The notes under the pieces were generated by a model. That model was not told the DNA's origin and made no database searches. It saw nothing but the letters and a program-made list of their open reading frames with translations. Positions 38,267 through 47,618 of a stretch of DNA of 64,000 bases are shown one piece after another. Made by a program: the position numbers and the translations under genes. The stretch covers positions 2,659-66,658 of the forward strand of contig NZ_PBSH01000005.1 of assembly GCF_002726155.1 (NCBI RefSeq), read 5' to 3'. This DNA comes from Alcanivorax sp. GTDB lineage: Bacteria; Pseudomonadota; Gammaproteobacteria; Pseudomonadales; Alcanivoracaceae. How positions within the stretch are numbered: the stretch's first letter is position 1; each line of letters opens with the position of its first letter.

Positions 38267-38848
38267 CTACCCCACGTCCTGGTTCGCCAGACACTGCGGC
38301 TGCAGCTGAAACAGAAACCGGCATTCGCCCTGCTGCACACCCTCGCCTGAAACCACATCCTCTGCGGCCAGCAGCTGTGCCGTTTCCTGAAAATGCTCAG
38401 CCAGCCCTTTTACCGCGCCCAAAATCATCGGCGCCATATTACGGTGTGAAAGGTAGTGAATTTCCAGCGTGCCTTCACCGCACTGGCGCACCTGAATATT
38501 CGGCGCACTGGCGGCCGGGTCCTTGAGTTTCAGCACCCGCTCATGGATGGTCTGCATATTCAGCAACAGCGCCTGAGTGCCCCAATCCGCCGGAATCATG
38601 GCCTGGTACATGCGCACCAGCGGACCAATCACCCACTCGCCAAAATCCGCCAGCAGGTCGTCCCGACGCAAGCCAGTAGCGTTTACCGCCGCCTCCAACA
38701 ACGCCTCCATTTCCGCATCCGGGTACAGGGCCACCGGCAGGTAGGTTTTTCCGTCGAGCCCGGCACCGGCAATCACATCGCCCCAGGCATCCGCACCAAG
38801 AAATTCATCCAGATAGGTTTTGAAGTTGGAAACGATGACACCGTGCAT
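38267..38848 (-). CDS. H-NOX haem-based NO/O2 sensor protein
   Basis: A stand-alone, 193-residue haem-NO-binding domain. The N-terminus (MHGVIVSNFKTYLDEFLGAD) is the family start. The proximal haem-ligand His lies in NMQTIHERVLKL near residue 101, and the haem-propionate YxSxR motif appears as HYLSHRN near 132. Bacterial H-NOX proteins usually control a neighbouring histidine kinase or cyclic-di-GMP enzyme; none is next to this gene, which lies between sufE and iscS. The family call is firm; the partner is unknown. NO damages Fe-S clusters, so the placement is suggestive. Confidence 0.9.
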   Translation of the reverse strand: MHGVIVSNFKTYLDEFLGADAWGDVIAGAGLDGKTYLPVALYPDAEMEALLEAAVNATGLRRDDLLADFGEWVIGPLVRMYQAMIPADWGTQALLLNMQTIHERVLKLKDPAASAPNIQVRQCGEGTLEIHYLSHRNMAPMILGAVKGLAEHFQETAQLLAAEDVVSGEGVQQGECRFLFQLQPQCLANQDVG

Positions 38849-39025
38849 GGCACGCCCTCGCGATCAGTGCGGAGAATCCTCACTGAGAACAAAGCAAAAG
38901 CCATACCGGAAAACGGGCCTCTGAGCGGCCCGGAAACACCACTGGGCCAAGGATGCCCAAGCAGTGGAAACAACACAGTGTCGGAAACCGTCACATTCTT
39001 CCCCTGACGGTCCCGACCGCTGGCG

Positions 39026-40177
39026 TCAGACCGGCACCGTGCGCAATCGCGATACCGCGTCAGTCACCGACGCGATAGCACGCTCGATATCCTCATCCGT
39101 GGTAAAACGCCCCACAGAAAAACGAATCGAGCCATGGGCCAAGGAGTCATCTATCCCCATAGCCTTGAGCACATAGGAAGGCTCCAGCGACGCGGACGTA
39201 CACGCCGAACCGGACGACACCGCCACCTGATTCATGGCCGTGAGCAGCATCTCGCCATCCACGCCCTCGAAGGCCACGTTCAGGTGTCCCGGCAAACGCG
39301 GAGCCTCACCGCCGTTCACACTCACACCGCCCAGCGCCTGGATGCCTTGCCACAGACGATCCCGCAACGCGCTGATGCGAGGCCCTTCTTCATCCTTCAA
39401 TGACTCAGCCAAGGCAAAGGCCTCACCCATGCCCACAATTTGGTGCGTGGCCAGGGTGCCCGAGCGCATGCCACGCTCATGGCCACCACCGTGAATCTGC
39501 GCGGCCACCTTCACGTCCGGCGAACGGCGCACATACAAGGCCCCGATACCCTTGGGCCCGTAGACCTTGTGAGCACACACTGACACCAGATCCACCGGCA
39601 ACGCTTTCACATCGAGGGGCAGCTTGCCCACGGACTGGGCCGCATCGGTGTGGAACAGCACGCCACGCTCCCGGCACAGGGCACCGATGGCGGCGATATC
39701 ATTGATCACTCCGGTCTCGTTGTTGGCATGCATGACGCTCACCAGCACGGTGTCATCACGAAGCGCGTCGACGACGCTCTCCACGCTCACCTGGCCGTCT
39801 TTCTCCGGCTTCAGGTAGGTCACCGCATGGCCCTGGCTTTCCAGCCAGCCACAGGCATCCAGCACTGCTTTGTGCTCGGTAGCACTGGTAATCACATGCC
39901 CCCCGCCGCGAGCATCGAGCACGCCTTTCAGGGCCAGGTTATTGGCCTCAGTGGCACCGCTGGTCCAGACCACTTCGCGGGGGTCCGCATTCAACAGGTC
40001 GGCTACCTGACGGCGGGCAGATTCCACCGCCTCTTCCGCCAGCCAGCCGTAAAGATGGCTACGCGACGCGGGGTTGGCAAAGGTGCCCTCAGGGCCAAGA
40101 TGACGGACCATAACGTCCACCACCGCCGGATCTACCGGAGTGGTCGCCGCATAGTCCAAATAAACGGCATTGCTCAT
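39026..40177 (-). CDS. iscS: Cysteine desulfurase IscS
   Basis: Group I PLP cysteine desulfurase, 383 residues: [14 protein letters not shown] at the start, PLP lysine in [13 protein letters not shown], and the flexible active-site loop [13 protein letters not shown]. It lies downstream of iscR, but iscU, iscA, hscBA and fdx are absent here. It may serve tRNA thiolation and general sulfur transfer while SufS feeds cluster assembly. Confidence 0.95.
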   Translation of the reverse strand: MSNAVYLDYAATTPVDPAVVDVMVRHLGPEGTFANPASRSHLYGWLAEEAVESARRQVADLLNADPREVVWTSGATEANNLALKGVLDARGGGHVITSATEHKAVLDACGWLESQGHAVTYLKPEKDGQVSVESVVDALRDDTVLVSVMHANNETGVINDIAAIGALCRERGVLFHTDAAQSVGKLPLDVKALPVDLVSVCAHKVYGPKGIGALYVRRSPDVKVAAQIHGGGHERGMRSGTLATHQIVGMGEAFALAESLKDEEGPRISALRDRLWQGIQALGGVSVNGGEAPRLPGHLNVAFEGVDGEMLLTAMNQVAVSSGSACTSASLEPSYVLKAMGIDDSLAHGSIRFSVGRFTTDEDIERAIASVTDAVSRLRTVPV

Positions 40178-40233
40178 GATGGGTATCGTATGGCTGGTAG
40201 CGGATTACTGAGGCCGGCAGCGCCGGCACACAA

Positions 40234-40698
40234 TCAAAGACTGCTGACGGGCAAACGTTGCTGCTGACGATCCTGACGCTGGGCCACGTGCCGCACTTCC
40301 TGGCGGGCCACCAGCTCACCCAACGTAATACCGCTGAGGAAATCCTGAATCTGATCAGACAAGTCACACCACAGGTGATGGGTCAGGCAGGTATCCCCTT
40401 CCTGGCAATCCCCGTGGCCACCACAGCGGGTGGCATCCACCGACTCATCCACGGCTGCAATCACCGCCGCCACGTCAATCTGTTCACTGTCCCGGCTGAG
40501 CTGGTAGCCGCCACCGGGACCACGCACACTGCTCACCAGCCCATTACGGCGTAACTTGGCAAACAGCTGTTCCAGGTAAGAAATGGAAATACCCTGACGC
40601 TCTGAAATATCCGCCAGCGACACCGGCCCGGTCGCTGCATGCAGCGCCAGATCCAGCATGGCGGTTACCGCATAGCGGCCTTTGGTCGTCAAACGCAT
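40234..40698 (-). CDS. iscR: Fe-S cluster regulator IscR (Rrf2 family)
   Basis: A 154-residue Rrf2 repressor ([20 protein letters not shown]). The winged HTH contains [19 protein letters not shown]. The three cluster cysteines are in [14 protein letters not shown], followed by a His. I start at the ATG at 40698; a GTG two codons upstream is possible. Motif matches before iscR itself and before sufB indicate autoregulation and control of suf. It precedes iscS in the same direction. Confidence 0.95.
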   Translation of the reverse strand: MRLTTKGRYAVTAMLDLALHAATGPVSLADISERQGISISYLEQLFAKLRRNGLVSSVRGPGGGYQLSRDSEQIDVAAVIAAVDESVDATRCGGHGDCQEGDTCLTHHLWCDLSDQIQDFLSGITLGELVARQEVRHVAQRQDRQQQRLPVSSL

Positions 40699-40739
40699 AT
40701 CCACACCTTTCTTGCGTGTATTAAAAGAGTGAGAGTAGT

Positions 40740-40764
40740 AATCCCGAGCAATTTGGTCAAGTAT
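40740..40764 (-). promoter_or_regulatory. IscR type 1 site and promoter of iscR-iscS
   Basis: On the minus strand the site starts ATACTTGACC and fits about 20 of 25 positions of the IscR type 1 motif. The embedded TTGACC (40756-40761) can be a -35 box with TACTCT 17 bases on as -10, so IscR binding would block the polymerase. Confidence 0.65.
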
Positions 40765-40923
40765 TCTAGCACCGCATCGCCATTAAACAATAATGATTTT
40801 CATTTACAGGCCAACTATCGCAGATTTCCCGCCCCGCAAGCAACAACTGATCAAACATTACCCAGCCTCGCCACCAGTGCTTGACACCTGCCCCCACCTC
40901 GCGGAAAATTCGCGGCCTCAAAT

Positions 40924-41000
40924 GGCAAGGTAGCTCAGCTGGTTAGAGCACAGCACTCATAATGCTGGGGTCGGCGGTTCAAGTCCGCCCCTTGCTACCA
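40924..41000 (+). tRNA. tRNA-Met (CAT, elongator type)
   Basis: A 77-base cloverleaf: acceptor GGCAAGG paired with CCTTGCT, D-arm AGCTCAGCTGGTTAGAGC, anticodon loop CTCATAA (CAT), T-arm GGCGGTTCAAGTCCGCC, and an encoded CCA. The pattern is closer to elongator than initiator tRNA-Met because the acceptor begins with a G-T pair rather than the initiator C-A mismatch. An Ile2 tRNA, modified at C34, also has CAT and cannot be fully excluded. Confidence 0.92.
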
Positions 41001-41005
41001 GACAA

Positions 41006-41046
41006 ACAAAAAAGGGCCTGACGTTACCGTCAGGCCCTTTTTTGTT
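41006..41046 (+). terminator. Bidirectional terminator after the tRNA and the OMP gene
   Basis: A long stem AAAAAAGGGCCTGACG/CGTCAGGCCCTTTTTT with a 4-base loop has T-tracts on both strands. It serves the tRNA on the plus strand and the outer-membrane-protein gene on the minus strand. Confidence 0.9.
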
Positions 41047-41062
41047 TGGGAACAAGCACCCT

Positions 41063-41614
41063 CTACATAAACTGATACTGCAAACCGACGGTGTAGGCAT
41101 CGATCGTCTCGTCTTCCGCGTCGTAGCGGTTTGCTTCACCACGGAACAATAAATTGTCCAACCCATAGGTGAAGCCCACTCCCCACAGTGGATCGAAACC
41201 GGAATCATCATCCCCGTGATCAACGTCAGACTCCCACGCCCAACCGCCAGCCCGTACAAATAACTGAGTGCCGGTCGCTACCTCGAAAAAACTGGCAAAA
41301 ACAACTTCGCTTCCGGTGAGCATCACTTCCGCCTCTGTGCCGGCTAGCTCTGCGCTGTACTCACCAAGGTAGCTATGCGCCACTTCTCCGCCCAGATGAA
41401 TGCGATCACGGGCTACCGGGAACGTGAGCCCGGCGAGGATGGAAAAGGTGTGGTCGGTCGAATCAAGATCTGCTCCGGCAGGAAAATCACCGTCATCGTA
41501 ATCCAGGTCGGTCCAGCCGCCTTTCAAGGCACCGTGCACATTGAGGTCGGCGGTGGCGGTCGTTGCCAGCACCAGACTGCAAGACAGAACGAGAAGGTTT
41601 CTGAGTAAAGCCAT
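41063..41614 (-). CDS. Small outer-membrane beta-barrel protein (YfaZ/OmpA-like)
   Basis: A 183-residue exported protein: signal peptide residues 1-22 (ending TTATA), then alternating amphipathic strands (LNVHGALKGGWTDLDYDD, RIHLGGEVAHSYLGEYSAEL, YTVGLQYQFM). The C-terminal Tyr-Gln-Phe-Met is consistent with a barrel, although a final Phe is more usual. It resembles YfaZ-type small barrels; function unknown. Confidence 0.7.
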   Translation of the reverse strand: MALLRNLLVLSCSLVLATTATADLNVHGALKGGWTDLDYDDGDFPAGADLDSTDHTFSILAGLTFPVARDRIHLGGEVAHSYLGEYSAELAGTEAEVMLTGSEVVFASFFEVATGTQLFVRAGGWAWESDVDHGDDDSGFDPLWGVGFTYGLDNLLFRGEANRYDAEDETIDAYTVGLQYQFM

Positions 41615-41745
41615 GAGTCGCTCCCTGCGATCATTATTGAATTATCCGTTGAGTCTACCGCGATTGTGCTACGCCAGGCAGCAGCCCGAATCGCCGTATC
41701 GTTGCCCTTTTGTATCCCTCATGGCGGATACACATCGCCTTTCCA

Positions 41746-42822
41746 TTATGCCGTGACCGAGTGGCTCATCCGGAATTCTCCCGGGCTGACGCCGGTCCAC
41801 CGTTTGAAGGCACGGTTGAAATTGGCTGCGGAAGAAAAGCCCACCAGATAGGCAATTTCACCCAGCGTCAGGTGGCGCTGCTCGATATATTCCAGCGCCA
41901 GCTTTTTGCGGGTTTGTTCCAGGATATCCTTGAAGCTGGTGCCCTGCTCGCTGAGCTTTCGCTGTAAATTGCGCAAGCTCATTCCCAGGGTGCTGGCAAT
42001 GTCAGCCTGGGTGGGCGAGCCCAGGGCCAGCTTGTCCTGGATGCGACACTTCACCCGGTTGGCCAAGTCATTCTGGTCAACACGGGTCAGATACTCGTCG
42101 AGCATTTTTTCGTGGCTCTGGGTCAGCATCATGCTGTGGGTAAGCAGTTTCTGTGCGGCCTGCTGCCGATCGAATACCACCACGTTGCAGTCCGCATTGA
42201 AGTGGATATCACAGCCGAAAAAGTCTTCCAGATAAGCCGCTCCCTGTTCTGGAGGAGGCGTATGAAAACTGACGTGCAACGGCCGCAGTGTCGTCTCCAC
42301 TGCTTCACGGGCAAATGTCACCAAGGTGGCGAAGAATATCTCGATTTCCCAACGACCCAGAGCCGGCTTTCCGGTCACCTCGTCAAACAACGGCATGGTA
42401 CGGATCGCCAGCCCATCGTCCGCGTCATAAACATCCGCCCAACAGGCGTTAGAGAGCACGCGCTTATAACGCACGATGCGTAGCAACGCATCTTCCAGAG
42501 AGGCCGACGACATCATTGCATAACCCAGTGCGTGGAACATGCCGGGGTGGAAATGCTGCCCCACCTGTACGCTGAAATCTTTCCCCGGCAGGCGAGCATT
42601 GCAATAGGCCACCAGGGAGGACAGCTTGGCCACCGCCATTCTGGATTCCAGGTTCTCCAGATCCGCTGCTGCAATGCCACAGGCATCGAACGCCGCCTGC
42701 ACGTCGATACCATGGGCCTGCATGGTCTTGGATATGGGGATCACCCAGCCGCTCAGGGCTATATATTCGCTTTGCACGTTTTCAGCCTTTATTGCCCCGA
42801 CGGCCCCTACTGGCCCCTGCAT
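41746..42822 (-). CDS. AraC-family transcriptional regulator (OruR/ArgR-like)
   Basis: A 358-residue regulator: the N-terminal effector-type domain begins YIALSGWVIPISKTMQAHGI, and the C-terminal AraC domain has QADIASTLGMSLRNLQRKLS and IAYLVGFSSAANFNRAFKRW. The ATG at 42822 is chosen because alignment-like sequence begins there; a frame from 42975 adds 51 Arg-rich residues without support. It is divergent from fadD, and the 311-base gap carries both promoters. It may control fatty-acid activation, in line with AraC proteins near lipid genes; that is inference. Confidence 0.88.
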   Translation of the reverse strand: MQGPVGAVGAIKAENVQSEYIALSGWVIPISKTMQAHGIDVQAAFDACGIAAADLENLESRMAVAKLSSLVAYCNARLPGKDFSVQVGQHFHPGMFHALGYAMMSSASLEDALLRIVRYKRVLSNACWADVYDADDGLAIRTMPLFDEVTGKPALGRWEIEIFFATLVTFAREAVETTLRPLHVSFHTPPPEQGAAYLEDFFGCDIHFNADCNVVVFDRQQAAQKLLTHSMMLTQSHEKMLDEYLTRVDQNDLANRVKCRIQDKLALGSPTQADIASTLGMSLRNLQRKLSEQGTSFKDILEQTRKKLALEYIEQRHLTLGEIAYLVGFSSAANFNRAFKRWTGVSPGEFRMSHSVTA

Positions 42823-43133
42823 TACACCTTTGCTCCAAGCGCCCATTTTACCGCCACGGCGCGATGGGACAACAAATTGGCGTGGACAGCCATGGCGCTT
42901 TCCGATCACCGGGGTAAGGTGTTCGCCGATGATGCGGGCGTTACGCCACCGTCTAACGCGCTGCCCCATCAGCAACGCAGTCCCCTCGGGAACATTTCAG
43001 ATGGACGGCAGGCCAGCCCCCGCCTTGCTGGCGCAGAGCAGTGGTTCAGGCTCTCGCCCGGCACAATAACAACGATTCAACGGCAGAAATGCCGGTATTA
43101 ATACGCGCACAACACTATCGGGAGAAGTATTCC

Positions 43134-44702
43134 ATGAGCACCCTTTCACTGAACGAGCAGTTCACCAATACCGCCGAGTTTATCGAGCATAACTGCCAGC
43201 GGTATGCGGACATGCCTGCCTACCACTGCCTGGGCCAGACACTGACCTTTGCGGAGCTGGAAGAGAAGTCCCGCCATCTGGCCAAGTGGTTCCAGCATGC
43301 CTGCGGACTGCAACAGGGTGACCGCGTGGCCATTCAGCTGCCCAACCTGAACCAGTACCCGATTGCCGCTTACGCCGCTTTCCGGGCCGGCCTGGTGGTG
43401 GTCAACACCAACCCGCTGTACACGCCGCGGGAAATGCAGCATCAATTCAGTGATTCCGGCGCCAAGGCGCTGGTGGTGTTTGCCGACGCGTTGGACCGGC
43501 TGGAAGCCATCAAGGCCGACACCCAGGTTGAGCACGTGCTGGTGACCGGCCCGGCAGACCTGATTGCCCCGCCCAAAGAGGCCCAGCACGGCTATCACGA
43601 TTTTGTGGCTGCCATGGAACAAGGCGCCAACCTGCCTGACCTGGCCCCCATCAAGGCACAGCGTGAAGACATCGCCGTGCTGCAATACACCGGCGGCACC
43701 ACCGGTGTGGCCAAAGGCGCCAGCCTCACTCACGCCAACATTCTGGCCAACGCGGCGCAGATGGAAGAGCGCTTGGGCGAGCGCTGTGAAGCCGGCAAGG
43801 AGATTTTTGTCTGCCCGCTGCCGCTGTACCACATCTATGCATTCACCGTGAACATGCTGGCCCTGTTCAACCTGGGCGCCATGAATGTGTTGATTCCCAA
43901 CCCGCGGGATCTGGATGGTTTCGTGAAAACCATCCAGCCGTTCAAGTTCACCGGCCTGGCCGGTATCAATACCCTGTTTGTCGGTCTGTGCCGCCATCCG
44001 GATTTCAAGGCTCTGGACTTCTCCAGCCTCAAGCTCACCTTCTCCGGCGGTAGCGCCCTGACCAGCTCCGCCGCCAAGCTGTGGCAATCGGTAACCGGCT
44101 GCCCGGTTACCGAAGGCTGGGGGCTGAGCGAAACCTCGCCGGTCGCCACCTTGAACCAGTTCGGTGCCGAAGAGCTGGGCACCGTCGGCGCGCCCCTTAT
44201 CGGAACCGAGGTGGAAGCCTGGGACGAAGACGGCAACAAACTGGGCATTGGCGAAGTGGGCGAACTGGTGATCCGCGGGCCGCAAGTGATGCAGGGTTAC
44301 TGGAACCGCCCGGAAGAAACGGCCAAGTCCATGAAGGACGGTTTCTTCCGTACCGGTGACGTGGGTGTGGTGCAGGAAAATGGCAATATCAAGATTGTCG
44401 ATCGCCTGAAAGACATGATCATCGTCTCCGGTTTCAACGTGTACCCCAACGAAATCGAAGACGTGCTGAGTGGTCATCCCAGCGTTGTGGAAGCGGCTGT
44501 CGTCGGCAAGCCCGATGACAAGACCGGCGAAGCGGTCTGTGCCCATGTCGCCCTGTCGGAGGACGTGCCGGTGGACGACATCATTGCCTTCTGCCGCGAG
44601 GAGCTGACCGCCTACAAGGTGCCCAAGCACGTGATCGTGCATGCGGAACTACCCAAATCCACCGTGGGCAAGATTCTGCGCCGCGAACTGCGCGATCAGT
44701 AA
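43134..44702 (+). CDS. fadD: Long-chain fatty-acid--CoA ligase
   Basis: Activates free fatty acids to acyl-CoA for beta-oxidation or lipid synthesis. The 522-residue AMP-forming enzyme has the P-loop-like VLQYTGGTTGVAKGA, the adenylation motif GWGLSETSPVA, the hinge DRLKDMIIVSGFNVYPNEIE and the catalytic C-terminal lysine in KSTVGKILRR. The ATG at 43134 has GGGAG ten bases upstream. A single-copy ligase here would suit an alkane- or lipid-degrading marine organism. Confidence 0.93.
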   Translation: MSTLSLNEQFTNTAEFIEHNCQRYADMPAYHCLGQTLTFAELEEKSRHLAKWFQHACGLQQGDRVAIQLPNLNQYPIAAYAAFRAGLVVVNTNPLYTPREMQHQFSDSGAKALVVFADALDRLEAIKADTQVEHVLVTGPADLIAPPKEAQHGYHDFVAAMEQGANLPDLAPIKAQREDIAVLQYTGGTTGVAKGASLTHANILANAAQMEERLGERCEAGKEIFVCPLPLYHIYAFTVNMLALFNLGAMNVLIPNPRDLDGFVKTIQPFKFTGLAGINTLFVGLCRHPDFKALDFSSLKLTFSGGSALTSSAAKLWQSVTGCPVTEGWGLSETSPVATLNQFGAEELGTVGAPLIGTEVEAWDEDGNKLGIGEVGELVIRGPQVMQGYWNRPEETAKSMKDGFFRTGDVGVVQENGNIKIVDRLKDMIIVSGFNVYPNEIEDVLSGHPSVVEAAVVGKPDDKTGEAVCAHVALSEDVPVDDIIAFCREELTAYKVPKHVIVHAELPKSTVGKILRRELRDQ

Positions 44703-44720
44703 GCCTGCCAGCCCACCTTA

Positions 44721-44761
44721 CGGTGCCGTTTTGTTGCGCGAGCGCGCAGTAAAACGGCACC
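44721..44761 (+). terminator. Hairpin terminator after fadD
   Basis: Stem CGGTGCCGTTTT/AAAACGGCACCG with an inner GCGC/GCGC pair, 18 bases after the fadD stop, followed by CTTTCCATTTTA. Confidence 0.7.
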
Positions 44762-45140
44762 GCTTTCCATTTTACTTCCGTTCTCGCATCCAGCCCTGAT
44801 TTCAGGAGCGAATCACGAAAGAAGAATCCCCGCTGAGTTTCAGGCGCATGCAACCCGGCTCAGCCTGCAGGAGCTTCTCTCATTGCAGTTAAATCGGCGA
44901 CATCCCCTTTTGATGGCCTTGGACACCGGCTACAAAGCCGCAGCAGGAGCTCCTCTTGAGGTGCGAACCCGAGCCAACGCAGAATCGACCGAAGGGCGAT
45001 GCGTCATTTCAGATCCGGAATCATTGGGGGAAGTTTTGGTGAGAGATGAAAACTTTTTCCTCGCCTGGGCTCGGGTTCGCACCTCAAGAGGAGCTCCTAC
45101 CATGGCTTCATGGAAAGCCTGTGGCAACCACAGAGCACCA
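44762..45140. other. Gene-free stretch with a long inverted repeat
   Basis: No credible gene; the short frames here read across the inverted repeat. The stretch contains the perfect 31-bp inverted repeat listed separately. Confidence 0.6.
44945..45098. repeat. Perfect 31-bp inverted repeat around a 92-bp spacer
   Basis: Arms at 44945-44975 and 45068-45098 are exact reverse complements. They start AGGAGCTCCTCTTGAGG and are related in plan to the two REP-like repeats (GGAGC..., GCGAAC/GTTCGC), but both arms and spacer are longer. It may be a mobile REP pair or a small non-autonomous element. Confidence 0.8.
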
Positions 45141-45169
45141 TAAAAAAAGGGGCTACATGGCCCCTTCTT
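45141..45169 (-). terminator. Terminator of the LemA/TPM operon
   Basis: Stem AAGGGGC/GCCCCTT; on the minus strand it is followed by seven T. It lies 16 bases beyond the stop of the last TPM gene. Confidence 0.85.
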
Positions 45170-45184
45170 GAGCATTGCCCGAAA

Positions 45185-45796
45185 TCAGAGAATAACCAGA
45201 TGATTCGGCAATTCGTTTTTCTGCTCCGTGGCGGGCACATGAGCCGCCAGTTTGTCACCGCAGGCGGTCACGCATTGCTGGAATCCCTTGGCCACGTCAC
45301 CGCGTTTCAGCTGCGCGATAAAGGCATCCACCATACTTTGCCACTCGCTGTCTGGCACATGCTGGGCGATCCCCTGATCCGCAAGAATTTCCACATAGTG
45401 CTCGGCCTCGCTGACAAAGATCAGCACGCCCGTGGCACCTTTAGTGCGATGCAGCCCCTGCTGCAAAAACGCCTGGCGCGCCAGGCCCGCTGCACGGGCT
45501 TGCTGCAAACGCCGGGGCACCAGCCGCAACTGGATCGGTTTGAACCGGAACAGCACCGCCAGCCCCAACAGCACGCCCCACTGCAATAACAAGGCTTCAA
45601 ACGGGGTTAACCACACGGGCAGAAACAGCAGCACCGCAGGTACCAGCAGCGACAACAACGCCGCCCACATGACAGTCACGTAGCGATAATCATCGGCCTG
45701 CCGGGCCAGCACGGTCACCATTTCCGCATCGGTGCGAGCCTCCTGCTCGCTAATGGCTTGGGCCAGTGCGTCCTGTGCATTTTTATCCAGCAACAT
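45185..45796 (-). CDS. TPM-domain membrane protein
   Basis: A 203-residue protein with two membrane segments (about 42-80, AALLSLLVPAVLLFLPVWL and ALLLQWGVLLGLAVLF) followed by a TPM (YgcG/TPM_phosphatase) domain (KGATGVLIFVSEAEHYVEIL, ADQGI). It is the last gene of lemA-ygcG-this gene. The ATG at 45796 overlaps the previous stop as TAATG; a TTG at 45802 is less likely. Cellular role unknown; such operons are linked to envelope stress. Confidence 0.8.
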   Translation of the reverse strand: MLLDKNAQDALAQAISEQEARTDAEMVTVLARQADDYRYVTVMWAALLSLLVPAVLLFLPVWLTPFEALLLQWGVLLGLAVLFRFKPIQLRLVPRRLQQARAAGLARQAFLQQGLHRTKGATGVLIFVSEAEHYVEILADQGIAQHVPDSEWQSMVDAFIAQLKRGDVAKGFQQCVTACGDKLAAHVPATEQKNELPNHLVIL

Positions 45797-46515
45797 TACC
45801 AACCTCCCGAGGCGCCACCGCCCCCAAAACCACCACCGCCGCCGCCGAAGCCGCCGCCACCAAAACCGCCACCGCCGAAACCTCCAGCGCCCATTCCCAT
45901 GGGCAGGAACATCAAGCTACCACGACGACCGCCTCGACCACCGCCACCACCAAAGGAGAGCAGGAAGGTGAGCACGACCATGCCGATCAGTATCAGCAGA
46001 GCCTTGAGGCCGCTGGGCTTGTCGCGGGGTTGGCGTTCGCCTTGATATTCGCCCTTGATCGCAGCCTGGATACTGGTTACCCCGGCCTGAATACCGCCAT
46101 AGAATTGCCCCTGACGGAAAGCCGGCAAAATTTCCTGTTGGACGATAACACTGGAAAGCGCATCGGTAAGAGCGCCCTCCAGGCCGTAGCCCACTTCAAT
46201 ACGAACCTTGCGATCATTGGGGGCCACGATCAGTAGCACGCCGTTGTCGTTCTCTTTGCTACCGATGCCCCATTCACGGCCCAGTTGATAGCCATAATCG
46301 GCAATCTCGTAGCCCTGCAGATCCGGCACAGTGACCACCACCAGCTGATTGGACGTGTTCTGTTCTGCGGCGGCCAGGGCCTGGGTAAGGCTCCGGGTCT
46401 GGGCGGGGGTCAGCAACCCCGCTTCATCGACCACCCGGCCGGACAGCGCCGGAAACTCCGGCGCCGCCCACAGCGAGGTGCTGAGCAGCAGAACAATCAG
46501 TGCGAAATAGCGCAT
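45796..46515 (-). CDS. YgcG-type TPM-domain protein with Gly-rich tail
   Basis: A 239-residue protein with signal peptide (residues 1-17, SLWA), TPM domain (VVDEAGLLTPAQTRSLTQAL, NDNGVLLIVAPNDRKVRIEV, YGLEGALTD), one membrane helix (ALLILIGMVVLTFLLSF) and a tail of almost pure Gly/Phe repeats. TPM domains here are Psb32-like. It overlaps lemA by one base and the next TPM gene by a TAATG junction. Confidence 0.85.
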   Translation of the reverse strand: MRYFALIVLLLSTSLWAAPEFPALSGRVVDEAGLLTPAQTRSLTQALAAAEQNTSNQLVVVTVPDLQGYEIADYGYQLGREWGIGSKENDNGVLLIVAPNDRKVRIEVGYGLEGALTDALSSVIVQQEILPAFRQGQFYGGIQAGVTSIQAAIKGEYQGERQPRDKPSGLKALLILIGMVVLTFLLSFGGGGGRGGRRGSLMFLPMGMGAGGFGGGGFGGGGFGGGGGGFGGGGASGGW

Positions 46516-47144
46516 CAGTTAAAGTTCACTGCTGGTGCCTGGTCCGCGTCTTCAGCGGTCGCTTCATAGGTCTCGCGCGGCTCCATGTCGCTGTACAGGA
46601 AGCTGTGCCACAGGCGACCGGGGAAGGTGCGAATTTCCGTGTTGTATTGCTGTACCGCAGCGATGTAATCACGACGCGCCACACTGATGCGGTTTTCCGT
46701 GCCTTCCAGCTGCGATTGCAGGGCCAGGAAGTTCTGGTTGGCCTTCAGGTCCGGGTAACGCTCGGCCACCACCATCAAACGCTGCAGGGCGGAACCGAGC
46801 TGACGCTGGGCCTGCTCGAACTGCTGCAGTTTCTCCGGATTATTGAGCATGTTGCCATCCACCTGAATGGAGCCCACCTTGGCCCGAGCCTGGGTCACGT
46901 CCACCAGCACTTCCTGCTCGTGGCTGGCATAGCCCTTGACCGTGTTGACCAGGTTGGGAATCAGGTCGGCACGGCGCTGGTACTGGTTTTCCACCTGGGA
47001 CCAGGCCGCTTTGACCTGCTCGTCATAGGTGGGGATATTATTGATACCACACCCGCTCAACCAGCCTGCCAGCAAGACCAGCATGGCGCTGCGCCACACG
47101 GTAGCCATGCGCGGCATGGGCCGCGCGGTCAGTGTCTTTGTCAT
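46515..47144 (-). CDS. lemA: LemA family lipoprotein
   Basis: A 209-residue LemA protein: lipobox LLAGWLSGC, then the family stretch YDEQVKAAWSQVENQYQRRA, DLIPNLVNTVKGYASHEQEV, and YPDLKANQNFLALQSQLEGT and ENRISVARRDY. The ATG at 47144 with GGAG upstream is chosen over one at 47195 that overlaps the GIY-YIG gene. LemA proteins usually sit with TPM proteins, as here; their function is not well defined. Confidence 0.92.
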   Translation of the reverse strand: MTKTLTARPMPRMATVWRSAMLVLLAGWLSGCGINNIPTYDEQVKAAWSQVENQYQRRADLIPNLVNTVKGYASHEQEVLVDVTQARAKVGSIQVDGNMLNNPEKLQQFEQAQRQLGSALQRLMVVAERYPDLKANQNFLALQSQLEGTENRISVARRDYIAAVQQYNTEIRTFPGRLWHSFLYSDMEPRETYEATAEDADQAPAVNFN

Positions 47145-47184
47145 CGATCCTGTCTCCTTGATGGTGTTTGTGTTGTCAGCATCG

Positions 47185-47493
47185 TCACGGCTCACTGAGC
47201 GCCTCGATCCAGACCGACAGCGGCTGCTGCCTTTTTTCTGCTTGCAGGACCGCCAGCAACCGTTGTTTGTCGCGGCGGCTTAACCGTTTTATTCGTGCCT
47301 CCAGCTGACTGGCGGAGGCCCTGTCGCCTCCTGGCAGCAGCAACACCGGACGCACCGGGCGGCGGGCCCGGGTATAGCGCGCCCCTTTCGGGCTGGTGTT
47401 GTGCTCGTAAAACCGGCGCGCCGGTTCCGTGCTGATTCCGGTATACAAGGACCGGTCCGCACACTCCAGCATATACACCCACCACTGTTGCAT
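47185..47493 (-). CDS. GIY-YIG nuclease-superfamily protein (YhbQ/UPF0213-like)
   Basis: A 102-residue single-domain protein with WWVYMLECADRSLYTGISTE (the GIY-YIG pair as VYM and YTG), the catalytic Arg in PARRFYEHN and a KGARYTRARRP motif. Members of this small family are probable DNA-end or repair nucleases. It ends 40 bases before the lemA start, so it may be co-transcribed. Confidence 0.88.
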   Translation of the reverse strand: MQQWWVYMLECADRSLYTGISTEPARRFYEHNTSPKGARYTRARRPVRPVLLLPGGDRASASQLEARIKRLSRRDKQRLLAVLQAEKRQQPLSVWIEALSEP

Positions 47494-47618
47494 GGTTTTA
47501 CACCCACCCCTGCGATGGCTGGTATGATGCCAGAGACGCTACGCGTTAAGGAATCGCTGTATTATTGAAAGCGTCCTTGGCGCCATTACAACAAACCACG
47601 AACGACAAGGATGCAAAC

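Noticed and set aside
43146..44642. 498-codon minus-strand frame opposite fadD
   Set aside because: Antisense shadow; fadD has all catalytic motifs in the other strand.
44883..45143. Short frames on both strands near 45 kb
   Set aside because: They read through the 31-bp inverted repeat, which alone explains their matching termini.
45758..46045. Pro/Lys-rich frame resembling a TonB-type linker
   Set aside because: It is the antisense reading of the Gly-rich tail of the YgcG-type protein.
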